Shown: positions 38,576 to 48,375, counted from the first letter of the stretch. The stretch: 64,000 bases of DNA from Thermasporomyces sp040195635 (GCF_040195635.1 NZ_JBEFTX010000019.1:94211-158210); one strand, 5' to 3'. Notes: generated from the letters alone by a model not told the origin. Numbers and translations: made by a program.

Positions 38576-40862
38576 GCGGGGCGGCCAGCGTAACCGGCTC
38601 TCCCGCGGGTGCGGTCGTACGGACCTCGAGCTCGGGTGCCTCGACGGTGTAGCGGGCGCGCTCGAGCCTGGTCAGGACGACGCCTGCCTGCGCGCTGTCG
38701 TCCGTCGCCACGAAGCGGTAGTGTCCCGCTGGCTGGTCGCTCGTTCCTACGACGACCTGTCGACCGCCAGCCGGATCGAGCACCTGCGCGGCAACGCTGA
38801 CCCAGCGCATGCCGATACGACGTTGCAGGGTGAGGGCCACCGGTTCGTCGGTCGCGGTCCCGAGATCGACCGTGAACCTGTCCACCGGTGCGTTGGTGAC
38901 GACGCCGCCGGCGGCCAGTGACGGCGGTGTCACGTCCTCCTGGGCGGCGTCGAGTACCCGGAAAGCTGCCAGTGTCATGCCGCCCCCACCCTCTCCCTCG
39001 GGATGGGGCAGCGGGCCGTCGGTGCCCGGCCGGATGGTGAGCAGGCGGTAGCGCCCGGGGTCCTGGGCCGGCACCGCGAGGTCGAGCCAGGTCGCGCGGC
39101 TCGCGAGATCGTCGTGGCGGCGGGCCGCGACGTGTACCCACGAGTCGTCGACGCGGCGCTCCAACGCGACGGTGACCCGGCCTCCGTGAGTGGCCGAAAC
39201 CTGGACCTGCGCCTGGTTGAACGGCGTACTGGCGTCGAACTCCCGTGCCACAGAGGCACCGGGAGCGAGGTCCTGCGGGCCGGCGTCCGGCTCCGACCGC
39301 ACGACCACCCGCGCCCGCGAGACGTCCACACTGACCGACTGGCCGGCGTAGTCGATCTGCGACACCCTGGCGTCGACCAGTGCGGACGGGAGGTTCGGCG
39401 TTGCCTGCAGCCCGGCAGGCGTCGCCTCGACACCCGCGAACCCCTCCAGTAGGGGCAGGGCGGCGATGCCGGACTCGGGGAACGGGATATTGGACCCGAC
39501 CTGCACCAGGCTCTCCCCGAAGTCGTTGTAAAGCCGGTTCGGCGCGTCGAAAGTCAGGCAGTGCGAGTCGGCAGCCATCCGGTCGAGCATCGCTACGAAC
39601 CGGGCGTACGCATGGTCGGCGTCCTGGTGACGCAGCCGCGCCATCACGTCGTAGTAGCTCAACCACAGCACGGTCCCGCCATGCTGCACGGTGTCGCCGT
39701 ACGGCTTGCGGCCCTGGGCCGGATCGGACCACCCGTCCCAGTCGGAGTCCGGAGGATTGCCCGTGGTCGTCCGTGGTGCGACGACGTTCTGGTAGACGTC
39801 GGCGCTTCCCGTGTGCGGCCCGAACGCGATCGGGTCGGCGGGTGCCGCCATGGCCGAGAAGACACTCCTGGCCTTCTCCGGATCGCCCAGGCCCCGAGCG
39901 AGGGCCTCGAGGTTGACGTGCAGGTAGCCGCTGTCGTGCAGGTTGCCCTCGGCGTCGTGCCAGCCGGCATACATTCCGCTGGCGTTGTTCCAGAACGCCT
40001 TGTCGTACTTCGCCGGGAACGCCTCCGCTAGTGCGCCGTAGCGCGCGGCCTGGTCGGGCTTGCCGGCAAGCCGTTCCAGTCGCGCCATGTCGAGAAGGGC
40101 GGTGTAGGCCGCCGCGTTGACCCAGGCGTCCTGATGTCCGGAACGCAGCTGGTCGAAGTAGGTGCTCGGCCTCGACCGGTCCGCCACGCCGTCGTTGGTG
40201 GAGAGCGGGATCGTCCAGATGCCGTCGTCGCCGCCCAGAACCGGAAGGACGTAGCGCTCCATGACGAGCTCGGCACGCGGCAGCGCGCGGGCCAGGAACT
40301 CCTCGTCGCGGGTCCAGACGTAGTGGTCGTACGTCGCGTTGATGAACCGCGGGATCTGGTCGAAGTGGTACGAGCCGACGCCCCCGTGCCGGTCGTTCGT
40401 GTCCGGCCAGGTCTCGAGGTCGGCCCACGACCACGGGAAACCGTCGGGTTGCTTGCCGGTGACGCCGTTCGAGCCGTTGATCGGCAGCGTGAGCAGCCGC
40501 TCCATGCCACGGTCGCGGTGGCCCCGCTGGTCGGTCCAGGCGAACTTCCTGGCGTCCCACTCGGTCCATGCGCTGTTGGCCCCGAGCGGTGAGCCGGGCG
40601 CCTCGGGTCCGCCTTCGCCGAGGCCGTAGATCGTCCAGAACTGGTTGGCTCTTCTCGTGACCGCAGGCGAAGACGTGCCGAACGGCGACACCGTAGGACT
40701 CACTTGGCACCGGTCGGGCGGTGCCGACGACGCGGATCCCGCGGCCAACGAGACGGGGGCCGTTCCCGGTTGTGCCGCCGGCTCGGTCCGCACCGGATCG
40801 GCGGCCGAGGCGACCAGTACGAGACTTCCGCCGACGAGCAGGGCCGCGAAGCTGGCACGCAT
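38565..40862 (-). CDS. Secreted (alpha/alpha)6-barrel glycosidase-like protein
   Basis: Exported protein of 765 aa. ATG 40862 follows CGGAGGT and opens a Sec signal peptide (ASFAALLVGGSLVLVASA). Residues about 70-480 look like a six-hairpin (alpha/alpha)6 glycosidase domain, with repeated helix pairs such as YDHYVWTRDEEFLARALP, AWVNAAAYTALLDMARLERL and GTVLWLSYYDVMARL. The C-terminal third is beta-rich, resembling carbohydrate-associated beta-sandwiches. No family-specific catalytic motif was identified with certainty. Next to a rhamnonate-dehydratase-like gene, an alpha-L-rhamnosidase or related exo-glycosidase role is plausible but inferred. Confidence 0.7.
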   Translation of the reverse strand: MRASFAALLVGGSLVLVASAADPVRTEPAAQPGTAPVSLAAGSASSAPPDRCQVSPTVSPFGTSSPAVTRRANQFWTIYGLGEGGPEAPGSPLGANSAWTEWDARKFAWTDQRGHRDRGMERLLTLPINGSNGVTGKQPDGFPWSWADLETWPDTNDRHGGVGSYHFDQIPRFINATYDHYVWTRDEEFLARALPRAELVMERYVLPVLGGDDGIWTIPLSTNDGVADRSRPSTYFDQLRSGHQDAWVNAAAYTALLDMARLERLAGKPDQAARYGALAEAFPAKYDKAFWNNASGMYAGWHDAEGNLHDSGYLHVNLEALARGLGDPEKARSVFSAMAAPADPIAFGPHTGSADVYQNVVAPRTTTGNPPDSDWDGWSDPAQGRKPYGDTVQHGGTVLWLSYYDVMARLRHQDADHAYARFVAMLDRMAADSHCLTFDAPNRLYNDFGESLVQVGSNIPFPESGIAALPLLEGFAGVEATPAGLQATPNLPSALVDARVSQIDYAGQSVSVDVSRARVVVRSEPDAGPQDLAPGASVAREFDASTPFNQAQVQVSATHGGRVTVALERRVDDSWVHVAARRHDDLASRATWLDLAVPAQDPGRYRLLTIRPGTDGPLPHPEGEGGGGMTLAAFRVLDAAQEDVTPPSLAAGGVVTNAPVDRFTVDLGTATDEPVALTLQRRIGMRWVSVAAQVLDPAGGRQVVVGTSDQPAGHYRFVATDDSAQAGVVLTRLERARYTVEAPELEVRTTAPAGEPVTLAAPPDN

Positions 40863-41054
40863 GTGCACCTCCGGTCAGGCGTACGCGGACGATGGCCGGC
40901 CCCATAGTGCTGTCGGGCTCGCGTGGCAACAATGTCGCTCTCGCGCAGAAAAATGTCTCTTCGTGATCGGCGGCCCAGGCGTCCGAATCCGCAGTCCAGC
41001 AGCGGACACGCGGGCTGGACACTGCCCGCGCCACCCGGTTGAGAATGCGTAATT

Positions 41055-41918
41055 GTGACGTCTGCCATGCCGACACCGGTGAGTGACGCCCTTGCGTTCG
41101 TACGCCATGAATGGGCGGGCGGTCGGCTGCGGGCGATCCGCCTGGACGAGCTTGCCGAGGCAGCGTCGGTGTCGACCGGCCATTTCGCGCGGCAGTTCCG
41201 TCAGTACTACGACATCGGCGCCGTCGCTGCATTGGAGCGGTTGCGCCTCGCCCGCGCGGCATCGATGCTGCTGTGCGGCAACCAGCCGCTTGCGGTGGTG
41301 GCGAAGGAGTGCGGCTTCGCTGACGCGTTTCACTTCTCCAAACGCTTCTCCAGCACCTATGGCCTACCACCCGGTCGTTACCGTCGGTCGCGTACGGACC
41401 ATGACGCGGACATACCGCTCGCGGCGGTGGGTCTGCGGGCGATGGCCGCCACGCTGTGGCCCCCCACGGCGATCGAGCAGGCCGTCCACACCTCCGCACC
41501 GCCGCCGCTGCGTACCGGGGGCAGCTATGGCCAGACCTTCACCGTGCCCTTCGGGCTCAGCCTCACCCAGGTGCGGTTCATGCTGGCGACCTACAGCAGT
41601 ACGACGTCGGGGGCCACCGTCACGCTCTACCGTGAGGATCCCGGTGGTGACCGCGCCCGGGTGGCGGCGAAGCGGATCGAACCGATGGTCGACAACACGA
41701 CCGAGTGGCTGACGATTCCGTCGTACCAGCACGGCAGCTACTACCTCGAACTCTCCGAGCCTGTTGGCACGCCGACCTGGTGGTGGCATCAGGGTGGCAT
41801 CGCCGCGGTGGGTGGGACCGCCCACATCGACGGCGCCCCTGTTCACGACATCAACTTCATCTTCTCGGCAACAGCAGTCGGCCCTGCCGCCGCGAGCACC
41901 GCAGCGCACCAGAGGTGA
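41055..41918 (+). CDS. AraC-type regulator with C-terminal beta-sandwich domain
   Basis: Protein of 287 aa from GTG 41055 (ATG 41067 is possible). The AraC double helix-turn-helix is at the N terminus (about 15-112: IRLDELAEAASVSTGHFARQ, LAVVAKECGFADAFHFSKRF and LPPGRYRRSR) rather than the usual C terminus. Residues about 150-280 form a beta-rich domain (GQTFTV, ATVTLYREDPGG, VDN, YYLELSEPVGTPTWWW) that matches a segment of the secreted protein encoded 42 bp downstream. The shared domain suggests that the regulator senses the same carbohydrate the secreted protein binds. The upstream secreted glycosidase gene diverges from it. Confidence 0.82.
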   Translation: MTSAMPTPVSDALAFVRHEWAGGRLRAIRLDELAEAASVSTGHFARQFRQYYDIGAVAALERLRLARAASMLLCGNQPLAVVAKECGFADAFHFSKRFSSTYGLPPGRYRRSRTDHDADIPLAAVGLRAMAATLWPPTAIEQAVHTSAPPPLRTGGSYGQTFTVPFGLSLTQVRFMLATYSSTTSGATVTLYREDPGGDRARVAAKRIEPMVDNTTEWLTIPSYQHGSYYLELSEPVGTPTWWWHQGGIAAVGGTAHIDGAPVHDINFIFSATAVGPAAASTAAHQR

Positions 41919-41959
41919 GGCCCCGGCGAAGACAGCTACGCAAGCACGAAGGGGAGGGC

Positions 41960-44271
41960 ATGACCGACTCGAAAGCAGAGACGTCGAACCCGGTAACACC
42001 GAACCCGGCAACACCGAACGCGCCGCAGATCAACAGGCGGGAGCTGTTGCAGGTGACGGCTACCGGGATGGCCGTCGCGCTGTCCGGAGCTTCGGCCGAG
42101 AGGGCGCAATCGGCGGCGTCCCCCGCTGATCGGGCCCCGGCAGCTGCAACCTGGGACACGATGAGCGACACGTGGGTCGCCACCGACGGGCTCGGCCGGA
42201 CGCTGCCCACCCATGAGGACGTGGGGCCACCGCGGGCCGACCGCTTCGTCGGCATGTTCTACTTCCTGTGGCTCGGCCAGCATTCGACCACCGGTCCCCA
42301 CGACATCAGCAAGATCCTCACCGCCAACCCGGGCGCGATCGAGGACGGCGACCACCCTGCGTGGGGACCGAGGGAGCACTTCCACCACTGGGGCGAGCCG
42401 TACTTCGGCTACTACCTCTCTGACGACTCCTGGGTGTTCCGGCGCCATGCCGAGATGCTCACCGACGCGGGTGTGGACGCCATCTTCTTCGACGTGACGA
42501 ACAACTTCACCTACCCGGGCCCTTACCAGACGCTGTTCGATGCCTTCGCCGCCGTACGGCGTGACGGCGGCAAGACTCCACAGGTCGCCTTCCTCGCGCC
42601 GTTCTGGACACCGAGGAACGTCGTGCTGGAGCTCTACGAGGACCTGTACAAGCCGGGCATCCATGAGGACCTGTGGTTCCGCTGGGACGGCAAACCGTTG
42701 ATCCTGGCCGACCCGGACCTGTTCGGCATGGAACCGCTCGGGACCGATGGTTCCGACCCCTCGCGACTGGAGACTGGCCAGACGCAGGGACAGACATTCA
42801 CCACGACGGAGGCATTCGGCCGGGTCGGTGGCCGAGTCCCCACCTGGGCCACGACCGATGCGGCAGTGACGGTTTCGCTTCACCGTGACGGTCCCGACGG
42901 CGAACCTCTGGTCCAGCGTCGGTTCGAACGCGTCGTCGACAACGACATCGTCACCCTGGAGCTGGACACCCCGGCCGCGGCCGGCAGGTACTACCTCGAG
43001 CAGTCCGACCCGAGCGGGACGATCGGCTGGTGGACCGACCCGGCAGACGTGCATGGCGGCGGTCAGGCCTACCGGGACGGCACCCCGGTGCCAGGCGACC
43101 GCGCGACCTACGTGGAGTACGCCACCGGCCCGATCGCCGAGATCAAGTCCTTCTTCACGTTCCGAGCGCCGCAGCCGTCCTACTTCGTCGGGCCGACCAA
43201 GCCCGACCAATGGAGTTGGCTGGAGGTCGCGCCCCAACACGTCTACCGCGACGCGGCAGGTAACGCCGAGCAGATGACCGTCGGTGTGGGACAGAACGCC
43301 GTGGACGGTCGCCTCGGTGCCATGAGTGAGCCACGCGCACAGGGTCGCAGCTACCACGACGGTCAACTGCCGGCAGACGACAGCCGTACGCCGGAAGGGC
43401 TGAAGGCCAGGAGCAGTGGGACCGCGCGCTCGAGGTCGACCCGGAGTTCGTCTTCGTCACGGGCTGGAACGAATGGGTCGCCATGCGGTTCGACAGCTTC
43501 GCCGGTGTCGATGCCCCGGTCGTCTTCGTGGACCAGTTCGACTGGGAACACAGCCGCGACATCGAGCCGTTACGCGGCGGGCCGGCGGGCGGGTTTCCCG
43601 AAGGAAACCACTATCAGGACGCGTACTACTACCAGCTCGTCGCGAACGTCCGTCGCTACAAGGGCGTGCGGCCGCTGCCACGCGCGTCCTCCCCACGGTC
43701 GATCCAGATCGACGGCTATTTCGACGACTGGCGGGCGATCGGCCCGGAGTTTCGTGACCACCGTGGCGACACGGCGCACCGCGACCATCCGGGCTGGGGC
43801 ACTGTCGGCCGCTACGTCAACACGTCAGGGCGTAACGACATCGTGCTCGCCAAGGTCGCACGTGACGACCGCAACGTCTACTTCTATGCGCGGACCCGTG
43901 AGTGGATCACCCCCTTCGACGGCCGCAACTGGATGCTGCTCTTCCTCGACCTCACTGGTGATCCAGGCACCGGATGGGAGGGTTTCGACTTCGTGGTCAA
44001 CCGGCGCGTCAAGAACCCGCGCCGCACCTCTCTCGAGGCGAGCGAGGGCGGTTGGTCGTGGCGCGAGGTCGCCGAGATCAGCTACGCCGTCAAGGGCCGG
44101 GAGCTGGAGCTCGCGATCCCACGCAGTGTCCTCGGCCTTGACGGGGCAGCACCGTTACGGATCGACTTCAAGTGGATCGACCACATGCAGGACGAGGGCA
44201 ACATCCTCGATGTGATCGAGAACGGTGATGCCGCGCCGAGTGGACGGTTCCGCTATCGGTACACCGAGTGA
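41960..44271 (+). pseudogene. Tat-secreted GH99-like hydrolase with CBM9-like domain, frameshifted
   Basis: ATG 41960 follows GGGGAGGG and opens a twin-arginine signal (NRRELLQVTATG). Residues about 90-270 form the front of a barrel (FVGMFYFLWLGQH, FFDVTNNFTYPGPYQTLF). A beta-sandwich insertion follows (about 275-390), the same domain as in the preceding regulator. The barrel then resumes (FFTFRAPQPSYF). Between 43330 and about 43411 the reading frame shifts: the continuation EQWDRALEVDPEFVFVTGWN and the C-terminal CBM9-like domain (IQIDGYFDDWRAI) lie in another frame to the stop at 44271. A single-base deletion near 43408 would explain it. It is either a true pseudogene or a sequencing error; the downstream part is otherwise undamaged. 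Confidence 0.8.
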
Positions 44272-44284
44272 GGTGCTGCACGTG

Positions 44285-45553
44285 ATGCACTCCGTGAACG
44301 GCGGCCGCCAGGCGAGCCGCATGCCGTTGTGTCTCGTCGGCTGTGGTGGCATGGGACGCCGGCACCTGTCCGGGTACGCCGCACTGACCCGCGCTGGGCT
44401 CTGGCGGACGGATCTCGTTGCCGTGTTCGACGTCCGCCGGGAGGCCGCGGAGGCGGTGGCCGACGACGCGGAACGGCTGCTGGGCAACCGGCCGCGGGTT
44501 CACACCGAACTCGCGGCTGTGTTGGACGATGAGGACATCGCCGCCCTCGACGTGGTGACGGATCCGTCGACCCATCACGCCATCGCCGTGCCGGCGTTGG
44601 AGTCCGGTCGACACATCCTCTGCGAGAAGCCGCTCGGCCTGACCATCCGGGCCTGCCAGGCGATGCTCGACGCGGCGCGTTCCAGTGGTGCGGTGCTCGC
44701 GACTGCCGAGAACTACCGCCGCGGTGGCCCCAACCGGATGGCCCGCGCGGTTGTCAAGGCGGGCTTGCTCGGCCGTCCGTACCTCATGGTGCAGCAACTC
44801 GTCGGTGGCACCGATCGGGTGGTCATCACGCCGTGGCGGCACCGCAAGGAACGCGGCACCATCGCGCTCGACATGGGCGTCCACCTGACCGATCTGGTGG
44901 AGTTCTATCTCGGCCCGATCGCGAGCGCGTACGGCCGGGGCCTCATCGCCGAGCCGGTACGCCGGACGGCGGACGGCGAGCCGGTCGAGGCGACGGGGGA
45001 GGACTCGCTGCTCGGCCAGTTCCGTACCGCCTCAGGCGTCGAGGTGCAGCTGGCCTACCTGCCGGCCGGTCCCGGACACCGTTACGTCCAACGCACGATC
45101 CACGGCTCGGCCGGCTCGATGGCGATCCCGCCGGACCGTACGGACGGCGAGGTCGAGCTACGCCGCGCGGACGGTGTCGTCCGCGGCCGCGAACTGGCCG
45201 CCGAGTTGGGGGAGGCGTTCGTCCTGGACGGCACCACCGTTGCCCTGCTCGGCCCGGACGGCACCGGTGGCGGCGCCCCGTTCGCCGAGGTCGACGCGGG
45301 CTATCTCGGGGTGGAGATCGCGGACTTCGTGAGCGCCGTCCTCGACGGGCATCCGCCGGAGGTCGACGGCCTCGCCGGCACCCGGGCGGTGGCGGCGGTG
45401 CTCGCGGTGCTGGAGTCGGCCGCTCTCGGCGGGCCGGTGAGCCTTGATGACGTGCTGACCGGTGCCGTACGTAGCTACCAGGACGACATCGACGAGGTCC
45501 TCGGGCTGGCCGGCCCGGGCGCGAGCGAGGGGACAGGGGCGAGGCTCGCATGA
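44285..45553 (+). CDS. Gfo/Idh/MocA-family oxidoreductase (2)
   Basis: Predicted NAD(P)-dependent sugar dehydrogenase, 422 aa from ATG 44285 (GTG 44282 is an alternative). The Rossmann motif is PLCLVGCGGMGRRHLSG, and the EKP motif lies in HILCEKPLGL. The C-terminal domain includes GTIALDMGVHLTDLVEFYLG with the catalytic-site histidine. It starts 13 bp after the frameshifted hydrolase gene and overlaps the VOC gene by 4 bp, leading a seven-gene catabolic operon. As the likely first step it would oxidise a free sugar to a lactone. Confidence 0.87.
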   Translation: MHSVNGGRQASRMPLCLVGCGGMGRRHLSGYAALTRAGLWRTDLVAVFDVRREAAEAVADDAERLLGNRPRVHTELAAVLDDEDIAALDVVTDPSTHHAIAVPALESGRHILCEKPLGLTIRACQAMLDAARSSGAVLATAENYRRGGPNRMARAVVKAGLLGRPYLMVQQLVGGTDRVVITPWRHRKERGTIALDMGVHLTDLVEFYLGPIASAYGRGLIAEPVRRTADGEPVEATGEDSLLGQFRTASGVEVQLAYLPAGPGHRYVQRTIHGSAGSMAIPPDRTDGEVELRRADGVVRGRELAAELGEAFVLDGTTVALLGPDGTGGGAPFAEVDAGYLGVEIADFVSAVLDGHPPEVDGLAGTRAVAAVLAVLESAALGGPVSLDDVLTGAVRSYQDDIDEVLGLAGPGASEGTGARLA

Positions 45554-46035
45554 ACGCACCCTTCCGCCAGGTCGCCGTTGTCGTGCACGACCTCGAGGCG
45601 GCCGTGCGCCACTGGTGGCAGACGCTCGGTGTCGGTCCCTGGACGGCGTACACCCTGGCCCCGCCGCGGCTCCGCGACTGCGTTTACCGCGGCGAGCGGG
45701 TGGACTTCTCGCTGCGGCACGCACTCGCCTGGTCGGGCGAGATGCAGTTCGAGCTCGTCCAGCCGCTGTCGGGCCCGAGCATCTTCGCCGACCACCTGGA
45801 ACGCCACGGTGAGGGTCTGCAGCACCTCGGCCGCTATGTCGAGGACCACCCGGCCGAGGTCGTGGCGTACCTCGAAAAGGGCTTCACGCCACTCCAGAGC
45901 GCCCGGGGATTCGGCGCGGAGGGCGACGGCGCCTTCGCGTACTTCGCACCACCCGGTGGCAGCGGTCCCGTCGTCGAGCTGATCTCCGCGCCGAAAGTAC
46001 GGATCGAGCCCGACTTCAGCTATCCGGAGCACTGA
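45550..46035 (+). CDS. VOC/glyoxalase-superfamily protein
   Basis: Small metalloenzyme-fold protein, 161 aa, beginning in an ATGA overlap with the oxidoreductase gene. It starts with FRQVAVVVHDLEAAVRHWW, and repeats the beta-alpha-beta-beta-beta module at GLQHLGRYVEDHPAEVVAYL. Candidate metal ligands include the early glutamine and the histidine of LQHLG. VOC members include isomerases, epimerases and dioxygenases; in this operon an epimerase or mutarotase step is plausible, without direct evidence. Confidence 0.8.
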   Translation: MNAPFRQVAVVVHDLEAAVRHWWQTLGVGPWTAYTLAPPRLRDCVYRGERVDFSLRHALAWSGEMQFELVQPLSGPSIFADHLERHGEGLQHLGRYVEDHPAEVVAYLEKGFTPLQSARGFGAEGDGAFAYFAPPGGSGPVVELISAPKVRIEPDFSYPEH

Positions 46036-46090
46036 ACAGCACCGGTGCTCCGCGGGAGAAGCGCCCAGGGGCCGGCAGGAGAGGGGATCG

Positions 46091-47215
46091 ATGCGCATCG
46101 ACGAGGTGGAGACGTTCACGGCCGGCGGTGCTCTCTACGTGCGGCTGACCACGGACACCGGCGTCCAGGGGATCGGCGAGTCGACCTGCTTCGGGTGGCC
46201 GGTCGCCGTCGAGGAGGTGGTCCGGTCGTTCCGGAGTTATCTCGTCGGCGCGGATCCCTTCGACGCCGAGGCGCACTGGCTGCACCTCTACCGCACACTC
46301 TGTTTCCGCGGCATGGTCGTCGTCGGCGCGATCAGCGCGATCGACCAGGCCCTGTGGGACATCCGCGGCCGGCCCTTCGAGGTACCGGTGTGGCAGCTGC
46401 TCGGCGGGCGGTCCCGGCGCGCGGTCCGGGCGATGAAGGTGATCAGGGGCGATTCGGCGGCCGCTGTGGCCGACGCCGCGGCCGGGGCGATGGCGGCGGG
46501 CTACACGGCGGCGAAGGTCATCCTGTACGGCCACGAACACCACACCATGCGGCACGCCGCCCGCCTTGCCGACCTGGTCGAACGCTTCACTGCCATCCGC
46601 GACACGGTCGGCTGGGACCTCGACGTCGGCATCGAGCTCCACCGGAACATGGCGCCCGGCGACGCTGTGCAACTGTGTGAGGAGATTGCGCCCCTGCGGC
46701 CGTACTTCGTGGAGGACCCGATCCCGCCGGACTCGGTCCTGGCGTTCGGCGAGGTCGGCGCGCGGGTGCGGGTCCCGCTGGCGGCGGGAGAACGCAACAC
46801 CACGATCTGGGAGTTCCGGGAGTACGCCTGCCAGCCAGGGGTCTCCTACCTGCGCCCCGACGTGGGGGTGGCCGGCGGGATCACGCACGTACGCAAGATC
46901 TGCGCCCTCGCCGAGGCCCACCACCAGGGCATCCTGCCGCACGCCGTCCCATCGGGGCCGGTGGCGACGGCGGCGCATGTGCATCTCGGCATCGCGGTTC
47001 CCAACTGGGAGGCGCAGGAGCACGTCGAGCAGGACGGCGGGCCGGCGTCCGACCTGGTGAAGGCGGTGGTCCCGCTGGTCGACGGCTGGCTGTACCCACC
47101 GGACGCGCCGGGTCTCGGGGTCGAGCTGGACGAGGAGGGCTTGGCGCGGACGCCCGTCCGTGCGATCGGAGTCGGCGCACCGCTCCGCGAGGACGGCTCG
47201 GTGGCCATCCGATGA
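46091..47215 (+). CDS. Sugar-acid dehydratase, mandelate racemase/enolase superfamily
   Basis: Predicted Mg-dependent dehydratase, 374 aa, close in layout to galactonate dehydratases. The capping domain opens with MRIDEVETFTAGGALYVRLT. The barrel carries metal ligands E182, E208 and E234 (IELHRN, FVEDP, AAGERN), with histidine acid/base candidates H184 and H284 (PHAVPSGP) and QPD-like RPDVGVAGG. The E-x-H pattern at 182-184 replaces the D-x-H of E. coli DgoD, so specificity may differ. It would convert a sugar acid to a 2-keto-3-deoxy acid. It overlaps the next gene by 4 bp. Confidence 0.88.
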   Translation: MRIDEVETFTAGGALYVRLTTDTGVQGIGESTCFGWPVAVEEVVRSFRSYLVGADPFDAEAHWLHLYRTLCFRGMVVVGAISAIDQALWDIRGRPFEVPVWQLLGGRSRRAVRAMKVIRGDSAAAVADAAAGAMAAGYTAAKVILYGHEHHTMRHAARLADLVERFTAIRDTVGWDLDVGIELHRNMAPGDAVQLCEEIAPLRPYFVEDPIPPDSVLAFGEVGARVRVPLAAGERNTTIWEFREYACQPGVSYLRPDVGVAGGITHVRKICALAEAHHQGILPHAVPSGPVATAAHVHLGIAVPNWEAQEHVEQDGGPASDLVKAVVPLVDGWLYPPDAPGLGVELDEEGLARTPVRAIGVGAPLREDGSVAIR

Positions 47216-48375
47216 GGCGCGATCCGGAGCAAGAACGCCGGCCGAGAGTCGGCATCGCCTGCGATCCGCGGGTCCGCGAGGGCTACCTCGCGCCAGCGGA
47301 CCTCGCGCGGCTGGAAGCATTTGCGGAGGTCCGGTTCGCTGACGTCACCGGTCAATGGTCCACGACCGATCCACCGCCCAACGACCCCGAGGCGGAGCAG
47401 GCGCTGGCAGAGTTTGCCGCCGACCTGGACGCGTTGGTCGTCTGCCACGGCGCGCCCCTCGTCAGCGGCGCAGTACTGTCGGCCGCTCCGCGCCTGCGCG
47501 CCGTCGGCGACCTCGAGGGAGACCGGTTCGGCGCCCGGATCGACGTCGCAGCGGCGACCGCACGCGACGTCGCGGTCATCGACACCACCCACGGGTCGTC
47601 CTATCCGGTGGCCGAGTGGGCCCTCGCCCTGGCGATCATCGGTCTGCGTGACGCCGCCCGCCGGTTCCGCGCGCTGATGACGGATGCCCCACACCGCAAG
47701 GGCGACGTCGCCCGACCCCGGGAGCTCACGGGGCGAACCGTCGGGCTGATCGGCTTCGGGCACATCGCCTGGAGGCTGGTAGAGCTGCTCGCGCCCTTCG
47801 ACGTCGACCTGGTGGCCCACGATCCGTACGCCCCGCGCGAGTTGGCCGACGCGCTCGGGATGACCTACGCACCATTGGATGTCGTACTCTCCGCCGGCGA
47901 GGTCGTCATCTGCCTTGCTCCGTTGACGCCCAAGACCCGCGGCATGCTGGGTGCACGAGAGCTGGACCTGTTGCGGCCCGGGTGCGTCTTCGTCAACGTG
48001 TCGCGGGGTGCGATCGTCGACACCGCCGCCTTGGTCGCCCGGCTGAGGCGTGACGATATCGTCGCCTGCCTCGACGTCCATGATCCCGAGCCCATTCCGG
48101 TCGACGCCGCCGTCCGCGGCCTACCCAACGTCTTTCTCTCCCCGCACATCGCCGGTACGACGGTGGAGTCACGGACCCGGTTCTTCCAGCTGATGGTTCA
48201 CGAGCTCGAACGCGTCTTCGCCGGTGCAGAACCACGCGCCATGCTGACATCGCGCATCGTGTCCGTCCGCAACGGCGCCGACCCGTCCGGCACCGCCAAC
48301 CCGTCCGGCACCGCCAACCCATCCGGCACCGCCAACCCATCCGGCACCGCCAACCCATCCGGAGGTGAACCGTGA
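47212..48375 (+). CDS. D-isomer-specific 2-hydroxyacid dehydrogenase
   Basis: NAD-dependent dehydrogenase, 387 aa, starting in an ATGA overlap. The nucleotide motif is TVGLIGFGHIAWRLVELLAP. Catalytic residues are R265 (NVSRGAIVD), E293 (HDPEPIP) and H312 (SPHIAGTT). The C terminus has a non-family tail of PSGTAN repeats encoded by four 18-bp units (48283-48354) just before the stop. The stop overlaps the GTG of the next gene (GTGA). In the operon it would act on a 2-keto or 2-hydroxy acid intermediate. Confidence 0.9.
   Translation: MRRDPEQERRPRVGIACDPRVREGYLAPADLARLEAFAEVRFADVTGQWSTTDPPPNDPEAEQALAEFAADLDALVVCHGAPLVSGAVLSAAPRLRAVGDLEGDRFGARIDVAAATARDVAVIDTTHGSSYPVAEWALALAIIGLRDAARRFRALMTDAPHRKGDVARPRELTGRTVGLIGFGHIAWRLVELLAPFDVDLVAHDPYAPRELADALGMTYAPLDVVLSAGEVVICLAPLTPKTRGMLGARELDLLRPGCVFVNVSRGAIVDTAALVARLRRDDIVACLDVHDPEPIPVDAAVRGLPNVFLSPHIAGTTVESRTRFFQLMVHELERVFAGAEPRAMLTSRIVSVRNGADPSGTANPSGTANPSGTANPSGTANPSGGEP
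48283..48362 (+). repeat. Four 18-bp tandem repeats plus partial copy
   Basis: The unit CC(G/A)TCCGGCACCGCCAAC occurs four times with one variable base, followed by an 8-bp partial copy. It encodes a PSGTAN repeat at the extreme C terminus of the dehydrogenase and ends ten bases before the next start codon, so copy number also sets the context of the downstream ribosome site GGAGGTG. Confidence 0.95.

Noticed and set aside
43380..43420. Programmed ribosomal frameshift in the GH99-like gene.
   Set aside because: No slippery heptamer or downstream pseudoknot was seen, and the shift is simplest as a one-base deletion or sequencing error.
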